Positions 23,463 to 31,148 of a stretch of DNA of 64,000 nucleotides are shown in pieces (the first letter of the stretch is position 1; the number at the start of each line of letters is the position of its first letter). A program made the position numbers and the translations under genes. A model generated the notes under the pieces. The model saw nothing but the letters and a program-made list of their open reading frames with translations, ran no database searches and was not told where the DNA came from. The DNA is from Streptomyces sp. MMG1533. Lineage in GTDB: Bacteria > Actinomycetota > Actinomycetes > Streptomycetales > Streptomycetaceae. The DNA lies in contig NZ_LGDG01000001.1 in assembly GCF_001279775.1 (NCBI RefSeq), positions 62,001 through 126,000 of the forward strand, read 5' to 3'.

Positions 23463-25382
23463 ATGGGACGTGCGGTCGGAATCGATCTGGGGACCACGAA
23501 CTCGGTGGTGGCCGTGCTGGAGGGCGGCGAACCCACGGTCGTCGCGAATGCGGAGGGTGCCAGGACCACACCGTCGGTCGTGGCCTTCGCCAAGAACGGC
23601 GAGGTGCTCGTCGGCGAGGTCGCCAAACGGCAGGCGGTGACGAACGTCGAGCGCACGGCCCGCTCCATGAAGCGCCACATGGGCGACGTGAACTGGCGCT
23701 TTCCCGAGCAGGGCGCCGTCGACGGCAACCGCTACCGGGCGCAGGAGCTGTCCGCGCGGGTGCTGCAGAAGCTGAAGCGGGACGCCGAGTCCTACCTGGG
23801 CGAGGACGTCACCGACGCGGTGATCACCGTCCCCGCGTACTTCGACGACGCCCAGCGGCAGGCCACGAAGGAGGCCGGGGAGATCGCGGGCCTGAAGGTG
23901 CTGCGGATCATCAACGAACCCACGGCCGCCGCTCTCGCCTACGGTCTCGACCGCGGCGAGGAGCAGACGGTCCTCGTCTTCGACCTCGGCGGCGGCACCT
24001 TCGACGTGTCGTTGCTGGAGATCGGCGACGGAGTGATCGAGGTCAAGGCGACGAACGGTGACACCCACCTCGGCGGCGACGACTGGGACCAGCGGGTCGT
24101 CGAGCACCTCGTGAAGAAGTTCAAGGGCCAGTACGGCATCGACCTCGGCAACGACAAGATGGCCCTGCAGCGGCTGCGCGAGGGCGCCGAGAAAGCCAAG
24201 ATCGAACTGTCCAGCTCCACCGAGACCACGATCAACCTCCCCTACGTCACCGCCTCCGCGGAAGGCCCCCTGCACCTCGACGAGAAGCTGACCCGCGCCC
24301 AGTTCCAGGAGCTGACCGCCGACCTCCTCGACCGCTGCAAGAACCCCTTCCACCAGGCGGTCAAGGACGCCGGCATCAAGCTCGCCGCGATCGACCACGT
24401 CATCCTCGTCGGCGGCTCCACCCGCATGCCCGCCGTCACCGGCCTGGTCAAGGAACTCACCGGCAAGGACCCGCACAAGGGCGTCAACCCGGACGAGGTC
24501 GTGGCGGTCGGCGCGGCCCTCCAGGCGGGCGTCATCCGCGGCGACGTCAAGGACGTCCTCCTGCTCGACGTCACCCCGCTGTCCCTGGGCATCGAGACCA
24601 AGGGCGGCATCATGACGAAGCTCATCGAACGCAACACGACCATTCCGACCCGGCGTTCGGAGATCTTCACCACCGCCACCGACAACCAGCCCTCGGTCGG
24701 CATCCAGGTCTACCAGGGCGAACGCGAGATCGCCGCGTACAACAAGAAGCTGGGCGTCTTCGACCTCACGGGCCTGCCGCCCGCGCCTCGGGGGGTGCCG
24801 CAGGTCGAAGTGGCCTTCGACATCGACGCGAACGGCATCATGCACGTGTCCGCGAAGGACCTCGCCACGGGCCGCGAACAGAAGATGACGGTCACCGGCG
24901 GCTCGGCCCTCCCCAAGGACGACATCGACCGAATGATGCGGGACGCCGAGCAGTACGCCGAGGAGGACCGCAAACGCCGCGAGGCGGCCGAGACCCGCAA
25001 CCAGGCCGAACAACTCGTCTACCAGACCGAGAAGTTCGTCCGCGAGAACGGCGACAAGGTCCCCGCCGACACCAAGACCGAGGTCGAGTCCGCAGTCGCC
25101 GAGCTGAAGCAGCTCCTGGAACAGAACGCCGAGACCAGCGCCCTGCGCACAGGCGTCGAGAAACTGGCCTCCGTCAGCCAGAAGATGGGCCAGGCGATGT
25201 ACGCCCAGGCCGCCGCCCAGCAGACCCCCACGGAGAACACGGACACCGGCCGGCACACCCCGCCGCAGGACGAGGAGGGCGTGGTGGACGCGGAGATCGT
25301 GGACGACGAGAGGGACCGGGAGGGGAGGGACCGGGACGCGAGGGACCAGGATGCGAGGGACGGGCGGGGCGGGGCGGCCTAG
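23463..25382 (+). CDS. dnaK: Hsp70 chaperone DnaK (stand-alone copy)
   Basis: 639 residues: ATPase domain starting [20 protein letters not shown], with [19 protein letters not shown] and [11 protein letters not shown]; substrate-binding domain from about 390 ([17 protein letters not shown]); helical lid; and an acidic tail [13 protein letters not shown]. The tail ends in Asp/Arg repeats ([12 protein letters not shown]) instead of the usual EVVDDE terminus. It is not next to grpE, dnaJ or hspR, so it is likely a second DnaK besides the main heat-shock operon copy, which cannot be checked here. The promoter carries a partial HAIR element. Confidence 0.9.
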   Translation: MGRAVGIDLGTTNSVVAVLEGGEPTVVANAEGARTTPSVVAFAKNGEVLVGEVAKRQAVTNVERTARSMKRHMGDVNWRFPEQGAVDGNRYRAQELSARVLQKLKRDAESYLGEDVTDAVITVPAYFDDAQRQATKEAGEIAGLKVLRIINEPTAAALAYGLDRGEEQTVLVFDLGGGTFDVSLLEIGDGVIEVKATNGDTHLGGDDWDQRVVEHLVKKFKGQYGIDLGNDKMALQRLREGAEKAKIELSSSTETTINLPYVTASAEGPLHLDEKLTRAQFQELTADLLDRCKNPFHQAVKDAGIKLAAIDHVILVGGSTRMPAVTGLVKELTGKDPHKGVNPDEVVAVGAALQAGVIRGDVKDVLLLDVTPLSLGIETKGGIMTKLIERNTTIPTRRSEIFTTATDNQPSVGIQVYQGEREIAAYNKKLGVFDLTGLPPAPRGVPQVEVAFDIDANGIMHVSAKDLATGREQKMTVTGGSALPKDDIDRMMRDAEQYAEEDRKRREAAETRNQAEQLVYQTEKFVRENGDKVPADTKTEVESAVAELKQLLEQNAETSALRTGVEKLASVSQKMGQAMYAQAAAQQTPTENTDTGRHTPPQDEEGVVDAEIVDDERDREGRDRDARDQDARDGRGGAA

Positions 25383-25416
25383 CTCCCGCGCGGAGCGGTG
25401 AGGTCATCGGCCGCAT

Positions 25417-25899
25417 TCAGGTGTACGCCGTCGGCAGTGTGGCGCACACGGCATCCAGGACGGATGCATACGGTGTACCGAAGACGGTGAGCCGGGCGCG
25501 GAGCTGCTCCAGGCCGGCGCGGTGTCCGGTGAGCAGGCCGATGTCGCCGGTGCGGGCCGCGAACTCCAGCACCGCTGGCAGGAAGTCCGGCAGCTCCTCG
25601 TCGCTGCACTCCAGGCCGTGCGCACGGTAGACGTCCTCGAAGCGGACCGGCGACGTGTCCTGCCGCCGCGTGTCTCCGTCCCGCCACCGGCTCAGGTACA
25701 GGCTGTGCCCGTCCGTGAAGTCGAAGACCCGGACGTAGTGCGCGGCCAGGTCCTGCGCGGGGGTGACGGCCGCGTGGTCCGTGAACTCCCTGAGCTGCGG
25801 GGCGGCTTCGCGCAGCAGGGGCAGCCGGGCGCGGAAGTCGTCGTCCGGGTAGGTCAGACAGAGCGCCGCCGCCTGGTACAGCACCGCGTCCGAGGGCAT
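25417..25899 (-). CDS. narJ: nitrate reductase assembly chaperone NarJ, orphan
   Basis: 160 residues of the NarJ/TorD type: an N-terminal YQAAALCLTYPDDDFRARLPLL helix pair, the family stretch VRVFDFTDGHSLYLSRWRDGDTRRQ and a helical C-terminus. NarJ binds the NarG N-terminus and helps Mo cofactor insertion. No narG, narH or narI lies beside it; a Methyltransf_19 gene occupies the upstream side. The ATG overlaps the stop of a 22-codon ORF (TGATG). A rare-codon patch (GGT ACA CCG TAT GCA TCC) lies near the 3' end. Confidence 0.8.
   Translation of the reverse strand: MPSDAVLYQAAALCLTYPDDDFRARLPLLREAAPQLREFTDHAAVTPAQDLAAHYVRVFDFTDGHSLYLSRWRDGDTRRQDTSPVRFEDVYRAHGLECSDEELPDFLPAVLEFAARTGDIGLLTGHRAGLEQLRARLTVFGTPYASVLDAVCATLPTAYT
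25452..25480. other. A/T-codon patch with CATACGGTGTA word
   Basis: Within narJ, GGATGCATACGGTGTACCG (25462-25480) is read on the coding strand as GGT ACA CCG TAT GCA TCC, all avoidable rare synonyms. GCATCC/GGATGC (25452-25467) also forms a small inverted repeat. The 11-mer CATACGGTGTA recurs at 46073 and 63470. Confidence 0.55.
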
Positions 25900-25967
25900 C
25901 AGGCATCCTCCGCCTCGTCGGCGGTCTGCCGGTGACGCGGACCGTGGAACTTCCGGGTGTCGGTCAC
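25899..25967 (-). CDS. 22-codon ORF coupled to narJ (possible narH remnant)
   Basis: GTG start with a good ribosome site (AGGGAGC), product VTDTRKFHGPRHRQTADEAEDA, ending TGATG into the narJ ATG. It is polar and charged and could be a leader peptide, or the last residues of a deleted narH whose C-terminal tail normally precedes narJ. The sequence alone cannot decide. Confidence 0.35.
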   Translation of the reverse strand: MTDTRKFHGPRHRQTADEAEDA

Positions 25968-26031
25968 ATGCGCTCCCTTGCTCGCCCGCGGCTCATTCGA
26001 ACCTAGGGCGGGGCGGGGGAGCGCACCTTCT

Positions 26032-26080
26032 GACGGCACCCGTACGGGTCCCGTGCCCGCCGACGGCACCCGTACGGGTC
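26032..26080. repeat. paired 19-bp repeats with perfect palindromes
   Basis: GACGGCACCCGTACGGGTC occurs at 26032-26050 and 26062-26080 (period 30). Each contains the 12-bp perfect palindrome ACCCGTACGGGT. The second copy runs into the stop codon (26079-26081) of the leftward Methyltransf_19 gene. Confidence 0.85.
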
Positions 26081-26894
26081 AGGACTTACGGGCGACCCCC
26101 GCGTACACCGGCACGATGCCCTCGGCCTGCACCGCCACGTCCTCCGGCTCGGGTCGCCACCCGGAGACCGGGATCACGCCGGGGCCGAGGAGTTCCAGGC
26201 CGTCGAAGAAGCGCGAGAACTCGGTGAGCGAGCGGGGGTGGAAGGAGGTGCCGCTGCGACGGAAGTGCTCGGCGGCCTTCTCGATCGCCTCCGGGTTCAG
26301 ATCAGCCGTGACCTGCGACAGGACCAGGTAGCTGCCGGGGGCAAGGAAATCGACGTAACGCTTCAGCAGACCGTGCACGTCGTCGCCGTCGGACTCGTCA
26401 CCGAGATAGTGCGTGAGGGCCACCAGCGACAGGGCCACAGGCTGCCCGAAGTCCAGCGACTCGGCCGCCAGACGCAGAATCGTGTCGGGGTCGCGGACGT
26501 CCGCGTGGATGTAGTTCGTCGAGCCCTCCGGCGAACCGTGCAGCAGCGCCTCCGCATGCCGGAGCACGATCGGGTCGTTGTCCGCGTACACCACCTTCGA
26601 CTCCGGGGCCACACCCTGCGCCACCTGGTGCAGGTTCGGCTCGGTGGGAATGCCGGTGCCGATGTCCAGGAACTGACGTATCCCCGCCTCGGCGGCCACC
26701 CTGGTCGCCCGCTGCATGAACCGGCGGTTGGCCCGCGCCCCGCGCAGCACCGTGCCGTCGACGGCGAGGATCTTGCGGGCCAGCTCCTCGTCCACCGGGT
26801 AGTTGTCCTTGCCGCCCAGCCACCAGTCGTACACCCGGGCCGGATGCGGCCGGCTGGTGTCGATACGGGCGGGCGCGGCGTCGGATCCGGTCAT
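26079..26894 (-). CDS. Methyltransf_19 (DUF574) SAM-dependent methyltransferase
   Basis: 271 residues with the actinomycete DUF574 pattern: RIDTSRPHPARVYDWWLGGKDNYPVDEE, then FLDIGTGIPTEPNLHQVAQ (SAM site), VVYADNDPIVLRHAEALL and the C-terminal GVIPVSGWRPE. The family is abundant in Streptomyces, usually beside XRE-DUF5753 or DUF397 genes, with unknown substrates. Here the upstream neighbour on the same strand is an XRE-DUF5753 regulator, 120 bp away across a minisatellite. Confidence 0.9.
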   Translation of the reverse strand: MTGSDAAPARIDTSRPHPARVYDWWLGGKDNYPVDEELARKILAVDGTVLRGARANRRFMQRATRVAAEAGIRQFLDIGTGIPTEPNLHQVAQGVAPESKVVYADNDPIVLRHAEALLHGSPEGSTNYIHADVRDPDTILRLAAESLDFGQPVALSLVALTHYLGDESDGDDVHGLLKRYVDFLAPGSYLVLSQVTADLNPEAIEKAAEHFRRSGTSFHPRSLTEFSRFFDGLELLGPGVIPVSGWRPEPEDVAVQAEGIVPVYAGVARKS

Positions 26895-26920
26895 ACGGCG
26901 TCGTCTCCTAGGTCTTGAGT

Positions 26921-26992
26921 CAGGGGCTTCGAAGTCCAGGCCTTCGAAGTCAGGGGCTTGGAAGCAGAGGCTTGGAAGCAGGGGCTTCGAGT
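26921..26992. repeat. 14-bp minisatellite, five units
   Basis: Units CAGGGGCTTCGAAGTC, CAGGCCTTCGAAGT, CAGGGGCTTGGAAG, CAGAGGCTTGGAAG and CAGGGGCTTCGAGT follow each other without gap. The array sits between the XRE gene stop (27015) and the methyltransferase start (26894), in the space needed for the promoter or leader of the latter. Confidence 0.9.
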
Positions 26993-27014
26993 CGGGGGCG
27001 GGTGGTGCGGGGGC

Positions 27015-27878
27015 TCAGAAGTCCTCGCGGCGCTCCCGGAGCAGCTTCTTGGTGCGCTCGGCCGACGCGGCGCGCGCCGACATGTGGTCCAGGACCTCCA
27101 GGTGCGTCGCGACCTCCGTGCGGGAGTCGAGATAGAGCGCACCGGTCAGGTACTCGGTGAAGACCATGTCGGGCAGTTCCGGCTCGGCGAAGCGGAACAA
27201 CGAGAACGGTGCGTACGTCCCCGGATGCGGGCCCTCCTCGAACTCCGCGACCTGCAGCGTGATCCGGTCGCGTTCGGCGAACTCCAGGAGCTTGTCCAGC
27301 TGGTCGCGCATGACCTCGCCGCGCATGCTCACCGGCCGCCGAAGCACCGTCTCGTCCATGATCACCCACAGGTGGGGCGGGTCGGGGCGCTCCAGCAGCC
27401 GCTGACGCTCCATGCGCAGGGACACATGCCGGTCGATCGTGTCCGGCCCCGCCTGCCCGATCGTCCCCGCCTCCATCACGGCACGCGCGTACGCCTCGGT
27501 CTGCAACAGCCCCGGCACGAAGTGCGGTTCGTAGGAGCGGATGATCCGGGCGGCGCCCTCCAGGCTCACGTACAGGCTGAACCAGTCCGGCAGCACGTCG
27601 TGGAACCGCTGCCACCAGCCCGGCTGGTTCGCCTCCTCGGCCAGGTCTATGAAGGCGGCCGCCTCGTCGTCGCCGACGCCGTACGTCTCCAACAGCACCT
27701 GGACATAAGGTATCTTCAGGGCGACCTCGGCCATCTCCATCCGCCGTACGGTCGCCGGGGCCACCCGCAGTACCTGCGCGGCCTCCTCGCGCTTGAAGCC
27801 GGCCGCCTCTCGCAGTTCCTGCAGGCGTCTGCCGAGCACCACCTGACCCACGGTGGGCGCAGGGCGCCGCTCACTCAC
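27015..27878 (-). CDS. XRE-family regulator with DUF5753 domain
   Basis: 287 residues. N-terminal helix-turn-helix (LGRRLQELREAAGFKREEAAQVLRVAPATVRRMEMAEV), then the DUF5753 effector domain with EPHFVPGLLQTEAYARAV and the W-rich VLPDWFSLYVSLE. These regulators are widespread in actinomycetes and often linked to DUF397 or DUF574 partners; the ligand is unknown. Codons ATA CCT TAT at 27711-27719 are a small rare-codon patch. A 19-bp inverted repeat with GATTACC arms lies 115 bp upstream. Confidence 0.88.
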   Translation of the reverse strand: MSERRPAPTVGQVVLGRRLQELREAAGFKREEAAQVLRVAPATVRRMEMAEVALKIPYVQVLLETYGVGDDEAAAFIDLAEEANQPGWWQRFHDVLPDWFSLYVSLEGAARIIRSYEPHFVPGLLQTEAYARAVMEAGTIGQAGPDTIDRHVSLRMERQRLLERPDPPHLWVIMDETVLRRPVSMRGEVMRDQLDKLLEFAERDRITLQVAEFEEGPHPGTYAPFSLFRFAEPELPDMVFTEYLTGALYLDSRTEVATHLEVLDHMSARAASAERTKKLLRERREDF

Positions 27879-27992
27879 GCCACGCCTCCCCTACGCGTCG
27901 AAGCTTGCGTGCAGTGTGCCATGTTCCGCCGTCGGTCACACCAGTCCCAGGGGGCGGATGAGGCTTGTCTGCCGCGGTTTCGTCGCGACCGG

Positions 27993-28011
27993 GATTACCT
28001 CAGGGGTAATC
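27993..28011. promoter_or_regulatory. GATTACC-N5-GGTAATC inverted repeat
   Basis: GATTACC TCAGG GGTAATC, 7-bp perfect arms, in the 372-bp gap between the leftward XRE gene and the rightward membrane protein gene. Its shape fits a dimeric regulator site. Either flanking XRE protein could bind it; this is inference. Confidence 0.45.
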
Positions 28012-28095
28012 GACCGTGGCGCCGGCGGGCGGGATCGTGGTGGCAACGGGTCCCGGGCCGGCGCACTCCGGTCCGGGATCCGGTATCCCGCCCGT

Positions 28096-28210
28096 ATTCG
28101 GTATGCAGGATCCGGTAGCCGCCTGGCATGCGGTATCCGGCATGCGAGATCCGGCATGCGGGATCCGGCCTGCGGGATCCGGTAGCCGTCAGGCATTCGG
28201 TATGCAGGAT
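28096..28210. repeat. 14-bp tandem array flanked by 16-bp direct repeats
   Basis: Four adjacent 14-bp units at 28125, 28139, 28153 and 28167 follow GGCATGCGGGATCC with one or two changes. They are framed by GGATCCGGTAGCCG (28108-28121 and 28175-28188) and by the 16-mer ATTCGGTATGCAGGAT (28096-28111 and 28195-28210). The rest of the 27879-28250 gap holds the GATTACC palindrome and no gene. Confidence 0.9.
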
Positions 28211-28250
28211 GCCGTGTTCCCAACTCAATCTCGACGGAAGGTGATTCGTC

Positions 28251-28676
28251 ATGTCCGCGTCCCAGATCGCCGCGCTCGCCCGGACCCCCGACCCGCACAC
28301 CATGCTCCGTCGCTTCCTCGCCCTGGACGCGGTGGTGACCGGGGTGAACGGACTCGCCTACCTCGCCGCGTCCGGCCCGCTGGGGCGCTTCCTCGGGGCC
28401 GGTTCCGGACTGCTGCTCGGGCTCGGCGTCTTCCTCGTGGTGTACGCGGCGGCCGTCGGCCTTCTCGCCGCCCGCGCCCGCCCGGCCGCGCTGCCGGTCC
28501 GGGCCGTGATCGAGGCCAACCTCGCCTGGGCCGCGCTGAGTTTCGTCGCCCTGGGCCTGTGGCTGTCGCCGACCACGGCCGGCGCCGTGTGGACCGTACT
28601 CCAGGCGCTCACCGTCGCCGGGTTCGCCCTGCTCCAGCACGCTGCCCTGAGGGTTCGTCAAGACATCAACGAGTGA
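28251..28676 (+). CDS. four-helix integral membrane protein
   Basis: 141 residues with four predicted membrane helices (LALDAVVTGVNGLAYLAA; GLLLGLGVFLVVYAAAVGLLAA; VIEANLAWAALSFVALGLWL; VWTVLQALTVAGFALL) and short polar loops. GGAAGG precedes the ATG. It overlaps the 3' end of the convergent MmyB-type regulator by 19 bp. No function is known; proximity to the regulator may mean joint control. The repeat array at 28096-28210 is its upstream region. Confidence 0.75.
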   Translation: MSASQIAALARTPDPHTMLRRFLALDAVVTGVNGLAYLAASGPLGRFLGAGSGLLLGLGVFLVVYAAAVGLLAARARPAALPVRAVIEANLAWAALSFVALGLWLSPTTAGAVWTVLQALTVAGFALLQHAALRVRQDINE

Positions 28677-29497
28677 AGGTACTTGACCGTCGCCGGGTCG
28701 GCCGGGAGCAGCGTCTCGATGGCCAGCTCGGCGACGGTCACGTCCATGGGGGTGTTGAAGGTGGAGATGGACGAGATGAACGACAGTGTCCGGCCCTCGT
28801 GTTCGATCTGCATCGGCAGTGCGAAGTAGGGGACGGGTTCAGCCGGTTGTGCGTCCTGCCCGTCGGCCGCCGCTTCGGGCGCCGGGTACGCGGCGACCTC
28901 CTCGTACAGCGCCCGCAGCGGCTCCGACCGGTGCAGGGCGATCTGCCGCTCCATCTGCGCCAGCAGATGCCCGCGCCACTCACGGAGATTGCGGATGCGC
29001 GGCGCCAGGCCCTGCGGGTGCAGGGTCAGCCGCATCGCGTTCAGCGGCGGCGCGAGCAGGGACTCCGGAATGCCGTCGAGCAGCATCAGGATGCCCCGGT
29101 TGGCCGCGACGACGTCGTACATCGCGTCGACGACGAGGGCCGGATACGGCTCGTAGCCCTGGATCAGCCGCTCCATGCCCTCGCGCAGGGCATCCAGCGC
29201 CGGGTCGTCCAGCGGCGTTTCGGGGTAGCGCGGGGCGTAACCGGCCGCCAGCAGCAGCGAGTTGCGCTCACGGACGGGGACGTCGAGGTGCTCGGCCAGC
29301 CGCAGCACCATGTCCTCGCTGGGCCGGGAACGGCCCGTCTCGATGAAGCTGATGTGCCGGGCCGAGGAGTCGGCACGCAAGGCCAGCTCCAGCTGACTGA
29401 CCCGCCGCTGCTCCCGCCAGGCCCGCAACAGCGGGCCCACACCCCTGTCGCCGGGGGTGCCGGAGGATGTGGGGGACCCGGAGGCGAGAATGGTCAT
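28658..29497 (-). CDS. XRE regulator with MmyB-like ligand-binding domain
   Basis: 279 residues. HTH (LLRAWREQRRVSQLELALRADSSARHISFIETGRSRPS), then an MmyB-type ligand-binding domain (LIQGYEPYPALVVDAMYDVVAANRG..., NAMRLTLHPQGLAPRI). Such regulators generally control a neighbouring oxidoreductase or transporter gene in response to a small molecule; fatty-acid-like ligands were proposed for the family. Two copies of ACCGTAGTCGAGRAAC just upstream are probable operators. Confidence 0.85.
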   Translation of the reverse strand: MTILASGSPTSSGTPGDRGVGPLLRAWREQRRVSQLELALRADSSARHISFIETGRSRPSEDMVLRLAEHLDVPVRERNSLLLAAGYAPRYPETPLDDPALDALREGMERLIQGYEPYPALVVDAMYDVVAANRGILMLLDGIPESLLAPPLNAMRLTLHPQGLAPRIRNLREWRGHLLAQMERQIALHRSEPLRALYEEVAAYPAPEAAADGQDAQPAEPVPYFALPMQIEHEGRTLSFISSISTFNTPMDVTVAELAIETLLPADPATVKYLHSLMS

Positions 29498-29504
29498 ACC
29501 GACG

Positions 29505-29588
29505 ACCGTAGTCGAGGAACGGCCGCCGTCGGCGAGCAGCCGCAGCGGGAGAGCGACGACGGTCGGCCAAGAACCGTAGTCGAGAAAC
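29505..29588. promoter_or_regulatory. two 16-bp direct repeats upstream of MmyB-type gene
   Basis: ACCGTAGTCGAGGAAC (29505-29520) and ACCGTAGTCGAGAAAC (29573-29588), one mismatch, 68 bp apart, in the divergent promoter region between the regulator (start 29497) and the ADP-ribosylglycohydrolase gene (29641). Confidence 0.5.
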
Positions 29589-29589
29589 C

Positions 29590-29616
29590 GGCGACTGTAG
29601 ACAATAGACGGTCGCC
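29590..29616. promoter_or_regulatory. inverted repeat with CGACTGTAGACAAT
   Basis: GGCGACTGT ... ACGGTCGCC forms an imperfect inverted repeat 25 bp before the ADP-ribosylglycohydrolase ATG. Its 14-mer CGACTGTAGACAAT (29592-29605) recurs exactly at 46109-46122 upstream of the SDR gene. Confidence 0.4.
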
Positions 29617-29640
29617 CGTGTTCAGTTGAGGAGTGGGCGC

Positions 29641-30744
29641 ATGAGCTGGCCGCCGATGCCGACCTTGGAGACCGCCGCGGTGTACCGCGCCAGAGTGCGG
29701 GGGTGCCTCCTGGGCGGGGCGATCGGCGACGCCCTCGGCTACCCGATCGAGTTCTCCTCCCTGGACCGGATCCGCGCGTCCCACGGCGAGCGCGGGGTGA
29801 CCGGCTTCGTGCCCGGCGCGCACGGCGTGCTCGGCCGCATCAGCGACGACACGCAGATGACCCTGTTCACCGTCGAGGCCATCGTCCAGGCTCAGGCACG
29901 GGAACGGGAGAAGGGCATCGGCGGCGGCTGGGCCCTGCTGCTGCGCCAGGCGTACGAGCGGTGGCTGGAGACCCAGACGAAGCCCGGCCCGGAGCAGGCC
30001 GCACCGCCCCGGAGCGGTGCTCCCTCCGGCGGCCTGATCGCCGAGGCGTGGCTGTATTCCCGTCGCGCCCCCGGCAACGCCTGCCTGTCCGGGGTCGCCC
30101 AGATGTACGCCCCCGACCCGTGGCTCGAACTCGACGGCAAGCCGGGTCAGGTCAACTCCGACTCCAAGGGCTGCGGCGCGGTAATGCGCTCGGCCCCCTT
30201 CGGTCTCGTCAACCCCGCCGACGCGGCCTTCGCCATGGCGGCCCGCGGCGCCCAGATCACCCACGGCCACCCCACCGGCTACTACGCGGCGGGCGCGTTC
30301 GCCGCGATCGTGGCCCACCTCGTCGCCGGGGACTCCCTGGAGGGCTCGGTACTGCGCGCCCTGCGCGAGCTGGAGCGCCACCCGGGTCATGAGGAGACCT
30401 CGGCCGCGCTGCGCCAGGCCGTCGACCTGGCCGCGGAGGGGGCACCGACGGCGGAGAAGGCCGAGTCCCTCGGTGCGGGCTGGGTCGCCGAGGAGGCCCT
30501 CGCCATCGGCGTCTACTGCGCGCTCGTCGCGCCCGGCGTCAAGGACGCACTGCTGCTCTCCGTCAACCACTCCGGCGACAGCGACTCCACCGGCTCCATC
30601 TGCGGCAACCTCCTCGGTGCCCGGCACGGCGACGTCGGACTGCCGCACGAGTGGGTGGAGCAGGTCGAGGGCCGTACCCGGATCGCGGCGCTCGCCGACG
30701 ACCTGGCGGCCGGGAGTTCCCCTGTGGGGGGTGTCCGCCACTGA
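29641..30744 (+). CDS. ADP-ribosylglycohydrolase family protein
   Basis: 367 residues. Family motifs are in order: GCLLGGAIGDALGYPIEF, SDDTQMTLFTVEA (metal-binding DDT), ITHGHPTGYYAAGAFAA and NHSGDSDSTGSICGNLLGA (second metal site). These enzymes remove ADP-ribose from proteins or other ADP-ribosylated targets, using Mg2+. No ADP-ribosyltransferase lies nearby. GAGGAG precedes the ATG. Transcribed divergently from the MmyB-type regulator. Confidence 0.9.
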   Translation: MSWPPMPTLETAAVYRARVRGCLLGGAIGDALGYPIEFSSLDRIRASHGERGVTGFVPGAHGVLGRISDDTQMTLFTVEAIVQAQAREREKGIGGGWALLLRQAYERWLETQTKPGPEQAAPPRSGAPSGGLIAEAWLYSRRAPGNACLSGVAQMYAPDPWLELDGKPGQVNSDSKGCGAVMRSAPFGLVNPADAAFAMAARGAQITHGHPTGYYAAGAFAAIVAHLVAGDSLEGSVLRALRELERHPGHEETSAALRQAVDLAAEGAPTAEKAESLGAGWVAEEALAIGVYCALVAPGVKDALLLSVNHSGDSDSTGSICGNLLGARHGDVGLPHEWVEQVEGRTRIAALADDLAAGSSPVGGVRH

Positions 30745-30842
30745 CCACTGGGAACCCTGCTGACCAGGGCCGTGACCAGGGCCGAAGCAGCCCGGCTGTG
30801 GCACGCTGAAGAAGTACCCGGCATCCAGGAAGGAGCGCGGCC

Positions 30843-31148
30843 ATGCCTGTGGAACCGCTGTCGCAGAAGGAGATCGAGGACCGGCTCGCGGAACTGCCGG
30901 GCTGGTCGCTCGACGGGGACCGTCTCGCCCGTTCCTACCGGCTCGGCACGCACTTCGCCGCCACGGCGATGGTCGTCCACATCGCACAGGTCCAGGAGGA
31001 GCTCGACCACCACTCGGACCTCACCCTCGGCTACAACACCGTCTCCCTGACGGTGAACACGCACAGTGTGGGCGGGGCCGTGACCGAGCTGGACTTCGAG
31101 CTCGCGAGGAAAGTGGAGGCGCTCGCCCCCGGCCACGGAGCCCAGTGA
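30843..31148 (+). CDS. 4a-hydroxytetrahydrobiopterin dehydratase (pterin-4a-carbinolamine dehydratase)
   Basis: 101 residues, the normal length. Contains LPGWSLDGDRLARSYRLGTHFAA and the active-site stretch VAQ-type HIAQVQEELDHHSDLTLGYNTV, with the paired histidines of the family, and ends VEALAPGHGAQ. It recycles 4a-hydroxytetrahydropterin formed by aromatic amino acid hydroxylases. The stop overlaps the next gene's GTG (GTGA), so it is co-translated with the methyltransferase. Confidence 0.88.
   Translation: MPVEPLSQKEIEDRLAELPGWSLDGDRLARSYRLGTHFAATAMVVHIAQVQEELDHHSDLTLGYNTVSLTVNTHSVGGAVTELDFELARKVEALAPGHGAQ

Noticed and set aside
22758..25256. An 832-codon minus-strand frame opposite dnaK
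   Set aside because: Antisense shadow of dnaK and the glycerophosphodiesterase gene; low-complexity Val/Gly/Leu/Asp composition and no domain.
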